From assembly GCA_913045265.1 (NCBI GenBank), contig CAJWQX010000028.1:1-44249 (forward strand): a DNA stretch of 44,249 nt, in the 5' to 3' direction. A program made the translations under genes and the position numbers. The stretch comes from UBA11889 sp002313255 (GTDB lineage: Bacteria > Pseudomonadota > Gammaproteobacteria > Pseudomonadales > Azotimanducaceae). A model generated the notes under the pieces. It saw only the letters and a program-made list of their open reading frames with translations, had not been told where the DNA came from and did no database searches. This document shows positions 25,251 to 33,836 of this stretch, in pieces. The number at the start of each line of letters is the position of its first letter. Within the stretch, counting starts at the first letter, position 1.

Positions 25251-26009
25251 ATGTCGGATGAAGATCTTAAACTTGAAGCGGTAGATGATGCTGGCAGTGG
25301 CGAGGATCGCCGTCGCCGCGGGATTCTACTGCTTCCCAATTTGATTACAACGGGAGCCCTTTTTTCGGGCTTTTACGCGATAGTTGCTGGAATGAATGGC
25401 CGCTTTATCGCGGCAGCACTCGCGATATACGTAGCGGCCGTGCTAGACACTCTAGATGGGCGCGTTGCTCGTTGGACCCGTACGGAAAGTCCTTTTGGCG
25501 CGCAGTACGATAGTCTTTCGGACATGGTTGCATTCGGCGTTGCACCGGCGTTGGTAGTGTTCGAATGGGGCCTTGCGGCACTCGGCCAATTCGGTTGGGT
25601 TGTAACGTTTATTTATATGGCTTCTGCGGCGCTACGCCTGGCCCGGTTTAATACATCGGGCGACTTAAACTCGTTTACAGGATTGCCTAGCCCAGCCGCC
25701 GCCGGCCTCGTCGCCAGTGCAGCTTGGGTCGGCTCCAGTGGTGATGCACTCGAACCGTCGATACTGGCGATTGCATTTATGACCCTTATCACTCTTCTCG
25801 CTGGGCTGTTGATGGTCTCTAATTTCACATACTTTTCGCCCAAACGGTTTGGATTGAAAGGACGCGTACCCTTTATTACATTCGTTGTTGTGGTTATGGG
25901 ATTTGCTGTCGTACTCGTTGACCCGCCTCTGGTACTGTTACTTGCCGGGACCGCTTATGCTCTCTCGGGACCATGCGTCGCACTCTTTCGGTGGGTACGC
26001 AATAACTAG
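25251..26009 (+). CDS. pssA: CDP-diacylglycerol-serine O-phosphatidyltransferase
   Basis: Makes phosphatidylserine in the inner membrane. 252 aa with about 7 membrane helices. The CDP-alcohol phosphotransferase motif D-x2-DG-x2-AR-x8-G-x3-D-x3-D is complete: DTLDGRVARWTR…FGAQYDSLSD (about 64-90). The N-terminus RRRGILLLPNLITTGALFSGF is typical of type II PssA. It begins 6 nt after ilvC; this ilvC-pssA neighbourhood is common in gammaproteobacteria. Confidence 0.93.
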   Translation: MSDEDLKLEAVDDAGSGEDRRRRGILLLPNLITTGALFSGFYAIVAGMNGRFIAAALAIYVAAVLDTLDGRVARWTRTESPFGAQYDSLSDMVAFGVAPALVVFEWGLAALGQFGWVVTFIYMASAALRLARFNTSGDLNSFTGLPSPAAAGLVASAAWVGSSGDALEPSILAIAFMTLITLLAGLLMVSNFTYFSPKRFGLKGRVPFITFVVVVMGFAVVLVDPPLVLLLAGTAYALSGPCVALFRWVRNN

Positions 26010-26027
26010 ACGCAACGGGAGACCTTT

Positions 26028-26987
26028 TTGAGCTTCGTCATAAAAACTCCTGCTGACGTAAGGCCATCGGAAATCACACCAGAGAGGGTTTATCAAACTC
26101 GCCGCCGATTTATGCATGTCATTGGCGCAGCGGGTCTAGCTTCGTCGGTTCCAGCGGTCGCACTTCACACGGGATGGATGGATTCAAAGGGGTTTGCTCC
26201 TGCGCCACCGTCTGAGGACACAGTTACGCCTCGGGGCTATGCAACGAGTTTTAACAATTTCTATGAGTTTGGGACCGACAAAAATGATCCGGCTGAGTTG
26301 GGCAGCCGTCTCACCACGGAACCTTGGAAAGTCGAGGTGGCTGGACTTGTGGGCAAGCCGGGAACGTACGATATTGAAGATTTATTGACGGGTGTTGACC
26401 TTGAAGAACGAATCTATCGGCTTCGCTGTGTAGAAGCGTGGTCGATGGTCATCCCATGGATCGGCTTTCCACTTAAAACGCTACTTGAGCGGTTTAATCC
26501 GTTGGGATCGGCGAAGTACGTCGCGTTTACGACGCTCTATCGCCCCGAAGAAATGCCGGGACAGCGATCTTATTTTAGCTCGATCAAATACCCCTACGTC
26601 GAGGGTTTACGACTTGATGAGGCATACCATCCGTTGGCAATTATGGCTGTCGGCATGTACGGACAGGTATTACCTAACCAAAACGGCGCTCCGCTGAGAC
26701 TGGTGGTGCCATGGAAGTATGGATTTAAGAGCATCAAATCGATCGTTCGCATTGAATTAACCGAGACGAGACCTCGTACGACGTGGAATCTCACAGCGTC
26801 GAACGAATACGGGTTTTTTGCGAACGTCAATCCGACCGTCCATCACCCACGGTGGAGCCAAGGCAGTGAACGCCGTCTCCCCAGTTCGTTGTTCAACGGC
26901 AATCGAAAAGTCTCAACCCGCATGTACAACGGTTACGATGAAGTGGCTGGTCTATATGCGGGCATGAATTTACGCCTGAATTATTGA
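26028..26987 (+). CDS. msrP: Periplasmic methionine-sulfoxide reductase, catalytic subunit MsrP
   Basis: Molybdenum-cofactor enzyme that repairs oxidised methionine in periplasmic proteins. 319 aa, TTG start behind CGGGAGA. A twin-arginine signal (QTRRRFMHVIGAAGL) lies at residues ~24-40 after the conserved 'SEITPERVY'. The molybdenum-ligating Cys is in YRLRCVEAWSMVIPWIGFPL. Other conserved blocks are 'GYATSFNNFYEFGTDK' and LRLVVPWKYGFKSIKSI. Its stop overlaps the TTG start of msrQ. Confidence 0.95.
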   Translation: MSFVIKTPADVRPSEITPERVYQTRRRFMHVIGAAGLASSVPAVALHTGWMDSKGFAPAPPSEDTVTPRGYATSFNNFYEFGTDKNDPAELGSRLTTEPWKVEVAGLVGKPGTYDIEDLLTGVDLEERIYRLRCVEAWSMVIPWIGFPLKTLLERFNPLGSAKYVAFTTLYRPEEMPGQRSYFSSIKYPYVEGLRLDEAYHPLAIMAVGMYGQVLPNQNGAPLRLVVPWKYGFKSIKSIVRIELTETRPRTTWNLTASNEYGFFANVNPTVHHPRWSQGSERRLPSSLFNGNRKVSTRMYNGYDEVAGLYAGMNLRLNY

Positions 26988-27589
26988 AATCGATTGTATT
27001 TGCGGCTTGCGCCATTCCATTAATGTTGATGGGTTGGGATGTAGCAATTGAAATTCGATCGCCTGGGAGCGTCTTCGGCGCCGATCCAGCCGAGGCGATC
27101 GTTGTCCTCTTGGGGACTTGGACCATCCGGTTACTGCTAGTTACGTTGTCGATCTCAACCGTCGCTCGGATCTTCAAGCGCCCGAGGATAGTGACGCTTC
27201 GTCGAACGGTCGGTTTGTGGACGTTTGTGTATGCTTGTATCCACTTTACGGCGTACTTCACGCTGCTTGCTGAGTTTAGTATTTCTGCTTGGCTAGAGGA
27301 TTTTTCAGAAAGGACGTATATCACGGCGGGCATGGCAGCTCTGATGTTGTTGATCCCGCTTGCTGTTACGTCGACGCGAAATTGGCAACGTCGTCTGGGA
27401 CTCCGTTGGAGGAAGTTACACACTCTGATCTATCCAGCAGCGATGGCGGCGTTGTTGCATGTCCTGTGGGCTGCTAAGGCCAGCTTTCTGGATGTTTTTA
27501 TATACGGCCTTGCTCTTGCGATACTGTTTGGAGAGAGGATTGTGGTTAGAATCCGCCGACGCGCGGGTAGGGGTGCCATCAGCCGCTAA
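26984..27589 (+). CDS. msrQ: Haem-binding membrane subunit MsrQ
   Basis: Passes electrons from the quinone pool or flavin to MsrP. 201 aa with about five to six membrane helices. Conserved His residues for haem lie in YACIHFTAYF and 'RKLHTLIYPAAMAALLHVLW', within a ferric-reductase-like domain; LRRTVGLWTFVYACIHF is a family hallmark. TTG start overlapping the msrP stop (TTGA). Confidence 0.93.
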   Translation: MKSIVFAACAIPLMLMGWDVAIEIRSPGSVFGADPAEAIVVLLGTWTIRLLLVTLSISTVARIFKRPRIVTLRRTVGLWTFVYACIHFTAYFTLLAEFSISAWLEDFSERTYITAGMAALMLLIPLAVTSTRNWQRRLGLRWRKLHTLIYPAAMAALLHVLWAAKASFLDVFIYGLALAILFGERIVVRIRRRAGRGAISR

Positions 27590-27594
27590 ATATT

Positions 27595-27843
27595 ATGAAC
27601 TCAAATAGTTATTGGCGCGATAACCTTCGCCTCATAGGGATCTGTCTGATCGTATGGTTTACGTGTTCCTACGGTTTTGGCGTGCTCTTGGTTGACGAAT
27701 TAAATCGGATTCAATTCGCAGGATTCAAGCTTGGCTTCTGGTTCGCTCAGCAAGGGAGCATCTACGTATTTCTGGTATTGATTTTCTTTTACGCCCACCG
27801 CATGGCAACGATTGACAAAAAACACGATGTGGACGAGGACTGA
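27595..27843 (+). CDS. Sodium:solute symporter small subunit (DUF4212)
   Basis: 82 aa with two membrane helices (about 12-32 and 50-70). 'YWRDNLRLIGICLIVWFTCSYG', FKLGFWFAQQGSIYVFLVLIF and YAHRM match the DUF4212/TIGR03647 small subunit, always encoded next to a large symporter of the VC_2705 type. Stop and next start overlap (acTGATGg). The role of the small subunit is unclear; stabilising or gating the transporter is presumed. Confidence 0.9.
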   Translation: MNSNSYWRDNLRLIGICLIVWFTCSYGFGVLLVDELNRIQFAGFKLGFWFAQQGSIYVFLVLIFFYAHRMATIDKKHDVDED

Positions 27844-29588
27844 TGGACCTTCAGACACTGACCTACATTGTCGTTGGAGCAACGTTTGCGCTCTACATTG
27901 CGATTGCATTTAAGTCCAAAGCCCGAAGCACAAGCGACTTCTATGTTGCGGGAAAGAACGTACACCCCATTGTAAATGGCATGGCGACAGCGGCGGATTG
28001 GATGTCCGCGGCATCGTTTCTGTCAATGGCGGGATTGATTGCATTTCTCGGATACGACGGATCGGTGTACTTGATGGGTTGGACGGGCGGATACGTACTC
28101 TTAGCCCTCCTGTTAGCCCCCTATCTACGTAAGTTCGGTAAGTTTACGGTCCCCGAGTTCATTGGGGATCGGTACTATTCACAAACGGCTCGAGTCGTGG
28201 CTGTGATCTGTTTGATTGTCATTTCGTTTACCTACGTTGCGGGACAAATGCGTGGTGTGGGCATTGTCTTTTCCCGATTTCTAAGTATCCCGATCGAATT
28301 GGGACTTATCGTTGGCATGGGGATTGTGTTCTTGTATGCAGTGCTTGGCGGCATGAAAGGCATTACCTACACCCAGGTCGCACAATACTGTGTACTGATA
28401 TTTGCCTACACGCTGCCGGCGGTATTCATCTCGTTCCAAGTCACGGGCAATCCGATTCCTCAGCTAGCATTTGGTAGTGAAGTCGCGCCCGGTATAAGTT
28501 TGTTAGAAAAGTTAGATCAGATTGTCACGGATCTTGGCTTCGCTGAGTATACGTCCGGTACAAAAAGCACGGTCGACGTGTTCTTTATTACGTTGGCGCT
28601 CATGGTTGGGACGGCTGGGCTGCCGCACGTGTTGGTTCGATTCTTCACGGTGCCGAAGGTGCGAGACGCTCGTGCGTCAGCGGCGTGGGCGCTTCTTTTT
28701 ATTGCGGTTCTCTATACCACCGCACCCTCCGTAGGCGCGCTTGCGCGCCTGAACCTGACGACGACGATACAGCAAGCCCCAGTGGGTGGTGAAAACGCAA
28801 ACATGGTGTATGCCGAGCGCCCGGGGTGGTTTCGAACGTGGGAGGATACGGGATTGTTGCGGGTCAACGATCTCAACGGCGACGGTAAAGTCCAGTATTA
28901 CAACGATACGGATCCCGATTTTGCACCTCGCGCAAAAGCGATGGGTTGGAAAGGTAATGAGTTGACCATTGATCGGGACATCATTGTTCTAGCCAATCCA
29001 GAGATTGCAGGGTTACCAGATTGGGTTATCGCGTTCGTGGCCGCAGGAGGAATCGCCGCCGCGCTATCGACTGCGGCCGGGTTGTTATTGGTCATTTCCG
29101 CTGCGGTATCCCACGACCTCGCAAAGAGTGTGTTTGCACGGAACCTTTCGGATCGTGCGGAATTGCGTGTCGGGCGAATTAGTGCGGGTGTTGCGATTCT
29201 TTTGGCGGGGTATTTGGGTTACAACCCACCGGGATTTGTGGCCCAGGTGGTGGCGCTTGCCTTCGGTCTAGCAGCGGCCTCGCTGTTTCCGGCAATTCTT
29301 CTCGGGATATTCAGTATGCGGGTGAATCGAGAAGGAGCGATCGCGGGGATGCTGACTGGGCTCTTGTTTACGATGGGGTACATTGTTTATTTCAAGGGTA
29401 TATTCATCGAGCCCTTGGCCGAGAATATCCCTGCTAATTGGCTGTTTGGAATTTCTCCGGAAGGGATAGGTGCCGTGGGAATGATTCTCAATTTTACGGT
29501 TTCGCTAGTCGTTAGTGCCGCGACAAAAAAACCGCCCGAGGGCGTTCGTTTAATGGTCCAAAGCATCAGGGTGCCGCGATCAAACTAG
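27843..29588 (+). CDS. Sodium:solute symporter large subunit (VC_2705/TIGR03648 type, ActP-like)
   Basis: 581 aa, about 13 membrane helices, sodium:solute symporter superfamily. 'STSDFYVAGKNVHPIVNGMATAADWMSAASFLSMAGLIAFLGYDG' is the N-terminal signature shared with ActP, and GTAGLPHVLVRFFTVP with RDARASAAWALLF also match. Residues ~345-380 form an extramembrane loop containing DLNGDGKVQYYND, which looks like an EF-hand-type calcium loop. In this subfamily substrates are suggested to be acetate or other short organic acids. Forms a pair with DUF4212, and no sensor kinase is fused or adjacent here. Confidence 0.88.
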   Translation: MDLQTLTYIVVGATFALYIAIAFKSKARSTSDFYVAGKNVHPIVNGMATAADWMSAASFLSMAGLIAFLGYDGSVYLMGWTGGYVLLALLLAPYLRKFGKFTVPEFIGDRYYSQTARVVAVICLIVISFTYVAGQMRGVGIVFSRFLSIPIELGLIVGMGIVFLYAVLGGMKGITYTQVAQYCVLIFAYTLPAVFISFQVTGNPIPQLAFGSEVAPGISLLEKLDQIVTDLGFAEYTSGTKSTVDVFFITLALMVGTAGLPHVLVRFFTVPKVRDARASAAWALLFIAVLYTTAPSVGALARLNLTTTIQQAPVGGENANMVYAERPGWFRTWEDTGLLRVNDLNGDGKVQYYNDTDPDFAPRAKAMGWKGNELTIDRDIIVLANPEIAGLPDWVIAFVAAGGIAAALSTAAGLLLVISAAVSHDLAKSVFARNLSDRAELRVGRISAGVAILLAGYLGYNPPGFVAQVVALAFGLAAASLFPAILLGIFSMRVNREGAIAGMLTGLLFTMGYIVYFKGIFIEPLAENIPANWLFGISPEGIGAVGMILNFTVSLVVSAATKKPPEGVRLMVQSIRVPRSN

Positions 29589-29917
29589 CCGCAGAAAAGT
29601 GTACGGTTTGCCGTCCCGGCAATCCCCGCATGGATCCTCGGGAAAGCATCGACTTGTTAGAAAGTCTACCGAATTGGGAAATTGGCACTGAGTCAGAAGT
29701 GCCTATGTTGCGTCGTCTATACCGGTTTGACGATTTCACCCAAGCTCTTGCGTTCACGAATCAAGTTGCAGCGCTTGCCGAGGCTGAAGACCACCATCCG
29801 CGCATTGTTTTGGAGTGGGGGTCTGTTCAAGTCAGCTGGTGGACACATGTTGTTAGAGGCTTGCACTACAACGATTTCATTATGGCTGCACGTTGCGAGG
29901 ATGAATTTAGAAGATGA
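29579..29917 (+). CDS. phhB: Pterin-4a-carbinolamine dehydratase, probably from a non-ATG start
   Basis: Recycles the pterin cofactor of phenylalanine hydroxylase. The core LAEAEDHHPRIVLEWGSVQVSWWTH with the His-His pair and 'GLHYNDFIMAAR' is diagnostic. The first ATG (29630) would give 95 aa, but the frame continues upstream with AAEKCTVCRPGNPR, which matches the conserved N-terminal 'C-x2-C-R-x-G' of many PhhB proteins. No ATG, GTG or TTG exists in that upstream part. An ATC at 29579 with AGGG seven bases before it is the best candidate, overlapping the symporter gene's end. No phhA in the window. Confidence 0.85.
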   Translation: MKLAAEKCTVCRPGNPRMDPRESIDLLESLPNWEIGTESEVPMLRRLYRFDDFTQALAFTNQVAALAEAEDHHPRIVLEWGSVQVSWWTHVVRGLHYNDFIMAARCEDEFRR

Positions 29918-29974
29918 ATACTTGCCCGTATCCTGTTAGTTTCGATCGCTTGGGGTAGGAAAGGGACACTTATT

Positions 29975-30172
29975 TTGGCTCGAAATAGTAAAGCGCCGAC
30001 GGCGGCTTCGATTAATAAATCACGCGAGGCAATTCAACGTGACATCGATGCGTTTCTCGCGTCTGGCAAGAAAATCGAACAGATTCCGGCCGGCGTCAGC
30101 GGTCAAGACAACTTCAAGGGTAGTAAGCACATCGTCATCTCGAGGCGTCCAAAGCAGGCACCACAACGTTAA
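29975..30172 (+). CDS. Small SutA-like protein (possible RNA-polymerase-binding regulator)
   Basis: 65 aa, TTG start with a strong AGGAAAGGGA ribosome-binding site. The middle, 'SREAIQRDIDAFLASGKKIEQI', resembles the helical segment of Pseudomonas SutA (…ERDALARAMEEFLSRGGKVQEI), a small protein that binds RNA polymerase and raises transcription of housekeeping genes in slow growth. The acidic N-terminal tail of SutA is absent; flanks here are basic (KGSKHIVISRRPKQAPQR). This is common as an unnamed small gene in gammaproteobacteria. The gene itself is well supported; the SutA relation is tentative. Confidence 0.65.
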   Translation: MARNSKAPTAASINKSREAIQRDIDAFLASGKKIEQIPAGVSGQDNFKGSKHIVISRRPKQAPQR

Positions 30173-30208
30173 TTCTTTAGGGGGGTGTAAAGACTCCCGC
30201 GAAAAGTG

Positions 30209-30230
30209 AACCGCGCTTGTTTACGCGGTT
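30209..30230 (+). terminator. Possible terminator hairpin after the SutA-like gene
   Basis: AACCGCG (30209-30215) and CGCGGTT (30224-30230) form a 7-bp stem with an 8-nt loop about 37 nt after the stop. No clear T run follows, so it is weak as an intrinsic terminator. It separates the small gene from the holD-like gene. Confidence 0.4.
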
Positions 30231-30302
30231 TGCGCTACCGACGTTCGGGTCGTAGCTTCGATCGTGCGTTACAATTGCCGCTCTCATTTCGGATCTCGTC
30301 TA

Positions 30303-30857
30303 ATGGTTGCAGTGCCCTTGGAATACCTCCGTGGTTTGGGTATTGATGTTTGGGTGCCCAAGCAAACGGTTGGGAATACTGCAGAAAGTTGCGCTGTGCT
30401 GGTCGGGGGAGACCCCAAAATTCCGCCGTTGGGAAACGAGGCGATGCCGTTATCGAGCGGATCCACGGTGGGACCTCGTTTCACCATTCGAGGGTTTCGA
30501 CTCGAACGAGTGTTGGGCCTGGTGGCGGAGGAGGCATTTTCCGACATGTCGTTGATACTTGATATTGCCAGGGCGATAAACGGTTTCAAATCTGTTAAGG
30601 CAGACGAATTTGTCTTCGTTTGGCCACAGGTCGAAGGATCTGAAACTTCGTGGGATGACGCCATTAATGCGTTTAACGCGTTCTGTAGGTTGCAGATTGG
30701 ACCCGAGGATGTTGTTTTGGCGGTGGGTCGAGGCTTGGTGCGACTAATGGCTCCGGAAAATTTGTCGAAGCAACAGGTCATTGCGCTAGATGGGGCGCCG
30801 CGCGACGGATCGGCGAAGTACGAGCTATGGCAGCAGATCCGAGTCTTGGTGCGATAA
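30303..30857 (+). CDS. holD: HolD-like protein (DNA polymerase III psi subunit)
   Basis: About 184 aa from the ATG of MVAVPLEYLRGLGIDVWVPKQ. Identity with E. coli HolD is low, but both ends agree. The N-terminal 'YLRGLGIDVWV' parallels 'LQQLGITQWSL', where psi binds chi, and the C-terminal 'SAKYELWQQI' parallels 'ARAALWQQI'. Position is the second argument: E. coli has holD overlapping rimI, exactly as here (31-nt overlap). It is longer than E. coli psi (137 aa), with an extended centre. If correct, it links the clamp loader to SSB via chi. A longer frame to 30264 has no better start. Confidence 0.6.
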   Translation: MVAVPLEYLRGLGIDVWVPKQTVGNTAESCAVLVGGDPKIPPLGNEAMPLSSGSTVGPRFTIRGFRLERVLGLVAEEAFSDMSLILDIARAINGFKSVKADEFVFVWPQVEGSETSWDDAINAFNAFCRLQIGPEDVVLAVGRGLVRLMAPENLSKQQVIALDGAPRDGSAKYELWQQIRVLVR

Positions 30858-31315
30858 GGTTTCGCGCGATGGGCCGTCTTGATCTCGATACCGTCGTGAA
30901 GATCGAGACTGAATCCTATGAATTTCCGTGGTTGCGAAGAACGTTTGACGACTGCTTGACGGCTTCTTACGAATGTTGGATTGGAGAGCTTCTGGGTCGT
31001 GAAGAGCCGGACGAGATCATGGGATATGGAATTCTGCATGTAAGTGCTAATGAGGCCTATTTGTTGAATATATGCGTGAAGAAGCAATCTCAGGGATGTG
31101 GTTTTGGACGCGATATCGTTGATTATTTGATTGATCGTGCAAAAGCTAAACGAGCCAAAACAATGTTCTTAGAAGTTCGCCCGTTGAACGCGGTCGCGCG
31201 GGAGCTATACGATTCGGTTGGGTTTCGCCAGATCGGAATTCGAAAGGGTTATTATCCGGCGCTTGAGGGACGAGAGGACGGACTTGTACTCGCATTGTCG
31301 CTTGATGGCGAATAA
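30827..31315 (+). CDS. rimI: Ribosomal protein S18-alanine N-acetyltransferase
   Basis: GNAT acetyltransferase of 162 aa. The acetyl-CoA loop is 'KKQSQGCGFGRDIVDYLI' (Q/R-x-x-G-x-G/A), followed by FLEVRPLNAVARELYDSVGF and IGIRKGYYPALEGREDGLVLAL, which is diagnostic of RimI. Starts within the holD-like gene. In many bacteria RimI acetylates S18 Ala1, though other targets exist. Confidence 0.93.
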   Translation: MAADPSLGAIRFRAMGRLDLDTVVKIETESYEFPWLRRTFDDCLTASYECWIGELLGREEPDEIMGYGILHVSANEAYLLNICVKKQSQGCGFGRDIVDYLIDRAKAKRAKTMFLEVRPLNAVARELYDSVGFRQIGIRKGYYPALEGREDGLVLALSLDGE

Positions 31316-31389
31316 AACTTGAACGTCATGTTCAGAGCATCCGACAAGCCACGTCGATCCTTTTCGCAGAGCGTCTTTTCCACGTCGCG

Positions 31390-32979
31390 ATGAACAGTCA
31401 AGACGGTCATTACCGGCGTAGAACGTTCGCCATCATCTCGCACCCGGACGCGGGCAAAACCACGGTAACTGAGAAGCTATTGTTACTAGGTGACGCCATT
31501 CAGATGGCCGGCACCATCAAATCACGCAAGTCGGATCGGCATGCCCGTTCAGACTGGATGGCAATGGAACAGGAGCGCGGCATTTCAGTGACGACGTCTG
31601 TGATGCAGTTCAATTACGGCGACAGAATCGTCAATCTCCTAGATACACCCGGACACTCGGACTTTTCGGAAGATACGTATCGCACGCTTACCGCGGTTGA
31701 TTCGGCACTGATGGTGATCGATGGAGCCAAAGGGGTTGAGCCCCGAACCATTAAACTATTAGAGGTTTGTCGTTTACGCGACACACCGATACTCACCTTT
31801 ATTAATAAGCTCGATCGTGCGATCCGCGATCCGATCGAACTGATGGACGAGATTGAGGATGTACTGCAGATTGAGTGCGCACCGATTACCTGGCCGGTGG
31901 GAATGGGCCGCGATTTTCGGGGGTGTTACCACCTCCTCGAAGATCGTTTTGACTGCTACGAAAGGGGGCATGGGGATCGGGTCCACGAATACGCCACCAT
32001 ACCGGGGTTGAACTCAACAGCGGCAAAGGACTGGCTCGGTGATGAGTACGAACCGTTCGCGGAACAAATAGAGTTGGTCAAGGGCGCAAGTCACGAATTC
32101 GATTTACAGGATTTCTTGGATGGACGACGCTCGCCGGTATTCTTTGGTACGGCGCTTGGCAACTACGGCGTTCGAGATATGTTGGACATGTTCATCGATA
32201 TTGGCCCAACGCCTGGCCCCCGCCCGGCTGACACGCGCACGGTCGAACCGTCGGAGGACAAGTTCACGGGATTTGTATTCAAGATTCAGGCCAACATGGA
32301 CCCTCGTCATCGAGATCGAATTGCATTTATGCGGGTTTGCTCCGGTCGCTACCAGCACGGCATGCGCATGAACCATGTGCGATTAGGACGCGAAACAAAG
32401 ATCACGGACGCCGTCACATTTATGGCGGGCGATCGCGTAAAAGTTGCCGAAGCATACGCCGGAGACATTATTGGTCTCCACAACCACGGGTCGATTCAGA
32501 TTGGCGACTCATTCAGCGAGGGGGAACCGATCGTTTTTCAGGGGATCCCCAATTTTGCTCCAGAGCTGTTTCGTCGAGTTAGGGTGCGGGATCCATTAAA
32601 GTCGAAGCAGCTAGAAAAGGGGATTCGCGAGCTTTCTGAAGAAGGGGCGACGCAAGCCTTTATGCCTCTGTCGGGAAATGACATCGTTGTTGGCGCTGTA
32701 GGTTCGTTGCAGTTCGATTTGGTGGCGTACCGGTTGCGAGAAGAATACCGCGCGGACTGCCTATACGATCAGAGTTCCGTATATACAGCACGGTGGGTCA
32801 TTTGTGAGGACGAGAGCAAACTCACTGAATTTCGCGCGAAGAACTCAGATCAACTGGCCCTCGATGGTGGCGGATTCCTCACGTTTCTCGCCAGGTCTAG
32901 GGCTAACCTCGAGTTAGTTCAAGAACGATGGCCTGACGTCCACTTTTTATCGACTCGCGAGCATGGAGCGAAAGCGTAA
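31390..32979 (+). CDS. prfC: Peptide chain release factor 3
   Basis: GTPase that recycles RF1/RF2 after termination. 529 aa, full length. G1 SHPDAGKTTVTEK, G2 region RGISVTTSVMQF, G3 DTPGHSDFSEDTYRTL, G4 INKLDR. The later domains include GDRVKVAEAYAGDIIGLHNHGSIQ-type sequence and 'VGAVGSLQFDLVAYRLREEYRADC'. Distinguished from EF-G by length and the RF3-specific 'EWMxMEQERGISV' equivalent (DWMAMEQERGISV). Confidence 0.96.
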   Translation: MNSQDGHYRRRTFAIISHPDAGKTTVTEKLLLLGDAIQMAGTIKSRKSDRHARSDWMAMEQERGISVTTSVMQFNYGDRIVNLLDTPGHSDFSEDTYRTLTAVDSALMVIDGAKGVEPRTIKLLEVCRLRDTPILTFINKLDRAIRDPIELMDEIEDVLQIECAPITWPVGMGRDFRGCYHLLEDRFDCYERGHGDRVHEYATIPGLNSTAAKDWLGDEYEPFAEQIELVKGASHEFDLQDFLDGRRSPVFFGTALGNYGVRDMLDMFIDIGPTPGPRPADTRTVEPSEDKFTGFVFKIQANMDPRHRDRIAFMRVCSGRYQHGMRMNHVRLGRETKITDAVTFMAGDRVKVAEAYAGDIIGLHNHGSIQIGDSFSEGEPIVFQGIPNFAPELFRRVRVRDPLKSKQLEKGIRELSEEGATQAFMPLSGNDIVVGAVGSLQFDLVAYRLREEYRADCLYDQSSVYTARWVICEDESKLTEFRAKNSDQLALDGGGFLTFLARSRANLELVQERWPDVHFLSTREHGAKA

Positions 32980-33053
32980 ACCTCGGATGCTTACTGTTGG
33001 CGGCGAGCGTAGGCTCCTATGATCTTTATTAAAACGACAGGATTGTTGTTCGA

Positions 33054-33827
33054 TTGATTAACCTACCATTCGCGCCCGAGCTAGCTTCGTTTATTGACCG
33101 TCCGCAAGATGCTGTCGAGGGTGCTTTGATAGTTGCCTGTATCATCGATAAGGACGCTGACGTAAATTGGGCACGTCACGAATTGGATCGGCTTGCGGTA
33201 GAGATTGGGTCGGGAGGTGCTGGCCACATTTGCGATGAACTGCGACGGTTGGGCTTTCAAGGGGCGAGTCGAAACTATTACGCCGTTGGCAATAGCCGTC
33301 TGGACACCGTGTTGCATTCGAAGCGCGGGATTCCCGTCTCTCTTGCCATGGTTATCGCAGGTGTCGCTCATCGGCTGGGGCTGCCAACGGAGGGGATTAA
33401 TTTTCCAAGACGTTTCTTGCTTACGGTCGCTGGTGATTTGGTGGATCCATTTGAACTGAAAGTCACCTCGATCGAAGCTTCGAGGGAATGGTTGACCGAC
33501 AACAATCTAGACCCCAAGCAGGCATTCGCGGTTGCTAGCCCGATCGATATCGTGCTTCGAATGCTTAACAATGTACGGTCGATTTTGCAGTCGTCTGGCG
33601 ATTACTTAAGGGCGCTTGAACTCTCGGATTATCAGCTGATGCTGGTTCCCGAACACTATGGACTCTACATTGAGCGGGCAGACGTATGGATGCATTTTGG
33701 TGATCGAGATATGGTGTTACGTGAGCTGAACAGTGCATTAGACAACGCTCCCTCAAGTGCCATCGCCGAGCGTATCGGCGACCGTATCAAAGATATTCGG
33801 AATGTGCCGTCAAGTGATCTGAATTAA
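33054..33827 (+). CDS. SirB1-type transglutaminase-like/TPR protein
   Basis: 257 aa, TTG start with AGGA upstream. The N-terminal domain contains 'SRLDTVLHSKRGIPVSLAMVIAGVAHRLGLPTEGINFPRRFLL', the signature of the SirB1 family, whose fold is transglutaminase-like. The C-terminal part is a TPR-like helical segment ('YLRALELSDYQLMLVPEHYGLYIERADVWMHFGD'). Biochemical function is not established in the family. Tail-to-tail with fabY with only 9 nt between. Confidence 0.85.
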   Translation: MINLPFAPELASFIDRPQDAVEGALIVACIIDKDADVNWARHELDRLAVEIGSGGAGHICDELRRLGFQGASRNYYAVGNSRLDTVLHSKRGIPVSLAMVIAGVAHRLGLPTEGINFPRRFLLTVAGDLVDPFELKVTSIEASREWLTDNNLDPKQAFAVASPIDIVLRMLNNVRSILQSSGDYLRALELSDYQLMLVPEHYGLYIERADVWMHFGDRDMVLRELNSALDNAPSSAIAERIGDRIKDIRNVPSSDLN

Positions 33828-33836
33828 TTGATACGT

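Noticed and set aside
30284..31087. Minus-strand 267-aa frame
   Set aside because: Antisense to the holD-like and rimI genes; composition is that of a shadow frame.
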